The notes below the pieces were generated by a model, which worked only from the letters and a program-made list of their open reading frames with translations, was not told the origin of the DNA and made no database searches. A stretch of 64,000 nucleotides of DNA from Moraxella macacae 0408225 (GTDB lineage Bacteria; Pseudomonadota; Gammaproteobacteria; Pseudomonadales; Moraxellaceae), in assembly GCF_000320365.1 (NCBI RefSeq), contig NZ_ANIN01000001.1, positions 992,001 to 1,056,000 on the forward strand, in the 5' to 3' direction. The position numbers and the translations under genes were made by a program. Shown here piece after piece: positions 63,680 through 64,000 of the stretch; position 1 is the first letter of the stretch; every line of letters starts with the position of its first letter.

Positions 63680-64000
63680 GTGCAACATTAAGTAACAAAA
63701 TAAGCACAAAAACCCTGCTATATGTAATCATTGCGGTGCTTGTAACCGCGTTTAGCATTTACGCAGGCTTAAGCGTGGGCTTTGGCGAGTGGCAAAATCC
63801 GTTTGCCCTTGATGACATCACGTGGCAAATCCGCTACCCTAGGGTGCTAACGGCTCTTTTGGTGGGGCTTGCGTTGTCGGTGAGCGGTTCGGCATTGCAG
63901 GCGTTGTTTGAAAATCCGCTTGCCGACCCAAGTTTGATTGGCACATCGGGCGGGGCGTCGCTTGGCGTGGTGGCGGTTTTGGCGTTTGGCATTACGGGGC
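63676..64000 (+). CDS. hmuU: Haem ABC transporter permease, N-terminal part (runs off window)
   Basis: The ATG at 63676 overlaps the hmuT stop. The visible 108 codons give one span (about 14-34, YVIIAVLVTAFSIYAGLSVG), then the BtuC/FecCD-family signature WQIRYPRVLTALLVGLALSVSGSALQALFENPLADPSLIGTSGG read in segments, and the start of the next span. This is the inner-membrane channel that carries haem into the cytoplasm with an HmuV ATPase, expected just beyond the window. Confidence 0.93.
   Translation, partial: MSATLSNKISTKTLLYVIIAVLVTAFSIYAGLSVGFGEWQNPFALDDITWQIRYPRVLTALLVGLALSVSGSALQALFENPLADPSLIGTSGGASLGVVAVLAFGITG

Overview
The window comes from an AT-rich gammaproteobacterium of the Moraxellaceae, most likely Moraxella or a near relative. 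I infer this from the base composition, from gene orders known in Pseudomonadales (murG-murC-ddlB-ftsQ-ftsA-ftsZ-lpxC followed by opposed dciA and an M23 peptidase; yhbY opposed to rlmE-ftsH-folP), and from a FimX-like twitching regulator next to ordinary housekeeping genes. No tRNA, rRNA, CRISPR array, prophage or intact insertion sequence was seen. Most of the window is chromosomal core with short accessory insertions.

Layout. 1-6034: the 3' end of ftsK, then a type III restriction-modification pair (mod, res). The pair carries exact copies of a Neisseriaceae-type DNA uptake sequence, and mod has a very AT-rich target-recognition segment. 6172-14091 (minus strand): a hybrid histidine kinase, tcdA, tatD, a degenerate DarG-like macrodomain protein, an acidic membrane protein with an in-frame 12-bp repeat, a zinc-ribbon protein and oligopeptidase A. 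14431-17783: a cation/proton antiporter, a TelA-type protein and a small orphan ORF. 17876-19662: efp opposed to epmB, the aminomutase of the EF-P lysine-34 modification pathway. 19851-24438: an unknown 582-residue protein, a catalytically degenerate FimX-like REC-PAS-GGDEF-EAL protein and a lipoprotein cytochrome c. 24572-28806: a MoxR / DUF58 / TgpA transglutaminase operon. 28914-30537: pyrE and gshB.

30583-33268 is an AT-rich accessory pocket: small orphan ORFs, a frameshifted membrane protein, and a secreted C39-like peptidase paired with an outer-membrane barrel, which resembles the FapD/FapF part of functional-amyloid secretion. 33507-42244 is the distal division and cell-wall cluster through ftsZ and lpxC. 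42268-54709 holds an IS remnant, dciA, an M23 peptidase, a DOMON-like protein, yhbY, rlmE, ftsH, folP, a K+/H+-type antiporter, small proteins, and a copper chaperone with a copper P-type ATPase.

54811-64000 appears to be one Fur-type iron-controlled operon for haem acquisition. A Fur-box-like site and a clear promoter precede a DUF1566 lipoprotein, a second exported DUF1566 protein, a ChaN-like haem-binding protein, an exported prolyl-oligopeptidase-family protease, a TonB-dependent receptor, a HemS-type cytoplasmic haem protein, a haem-binding periplasmic protein and the start of its permease. The outer half (two DUF1566 proteins plus an exported S9 peptidase) is unusual for a haem operon and is the best candidate for an undescribed system here.

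Two patterns run across the whole window. Perfect 12-20 bp tandem duplications occur repeatedly in spacers and often include the stop codon of the upstream gene. The 7-mer TTGGCAA/TTGCCAA is strikingly frequent on both strands, including between genes.
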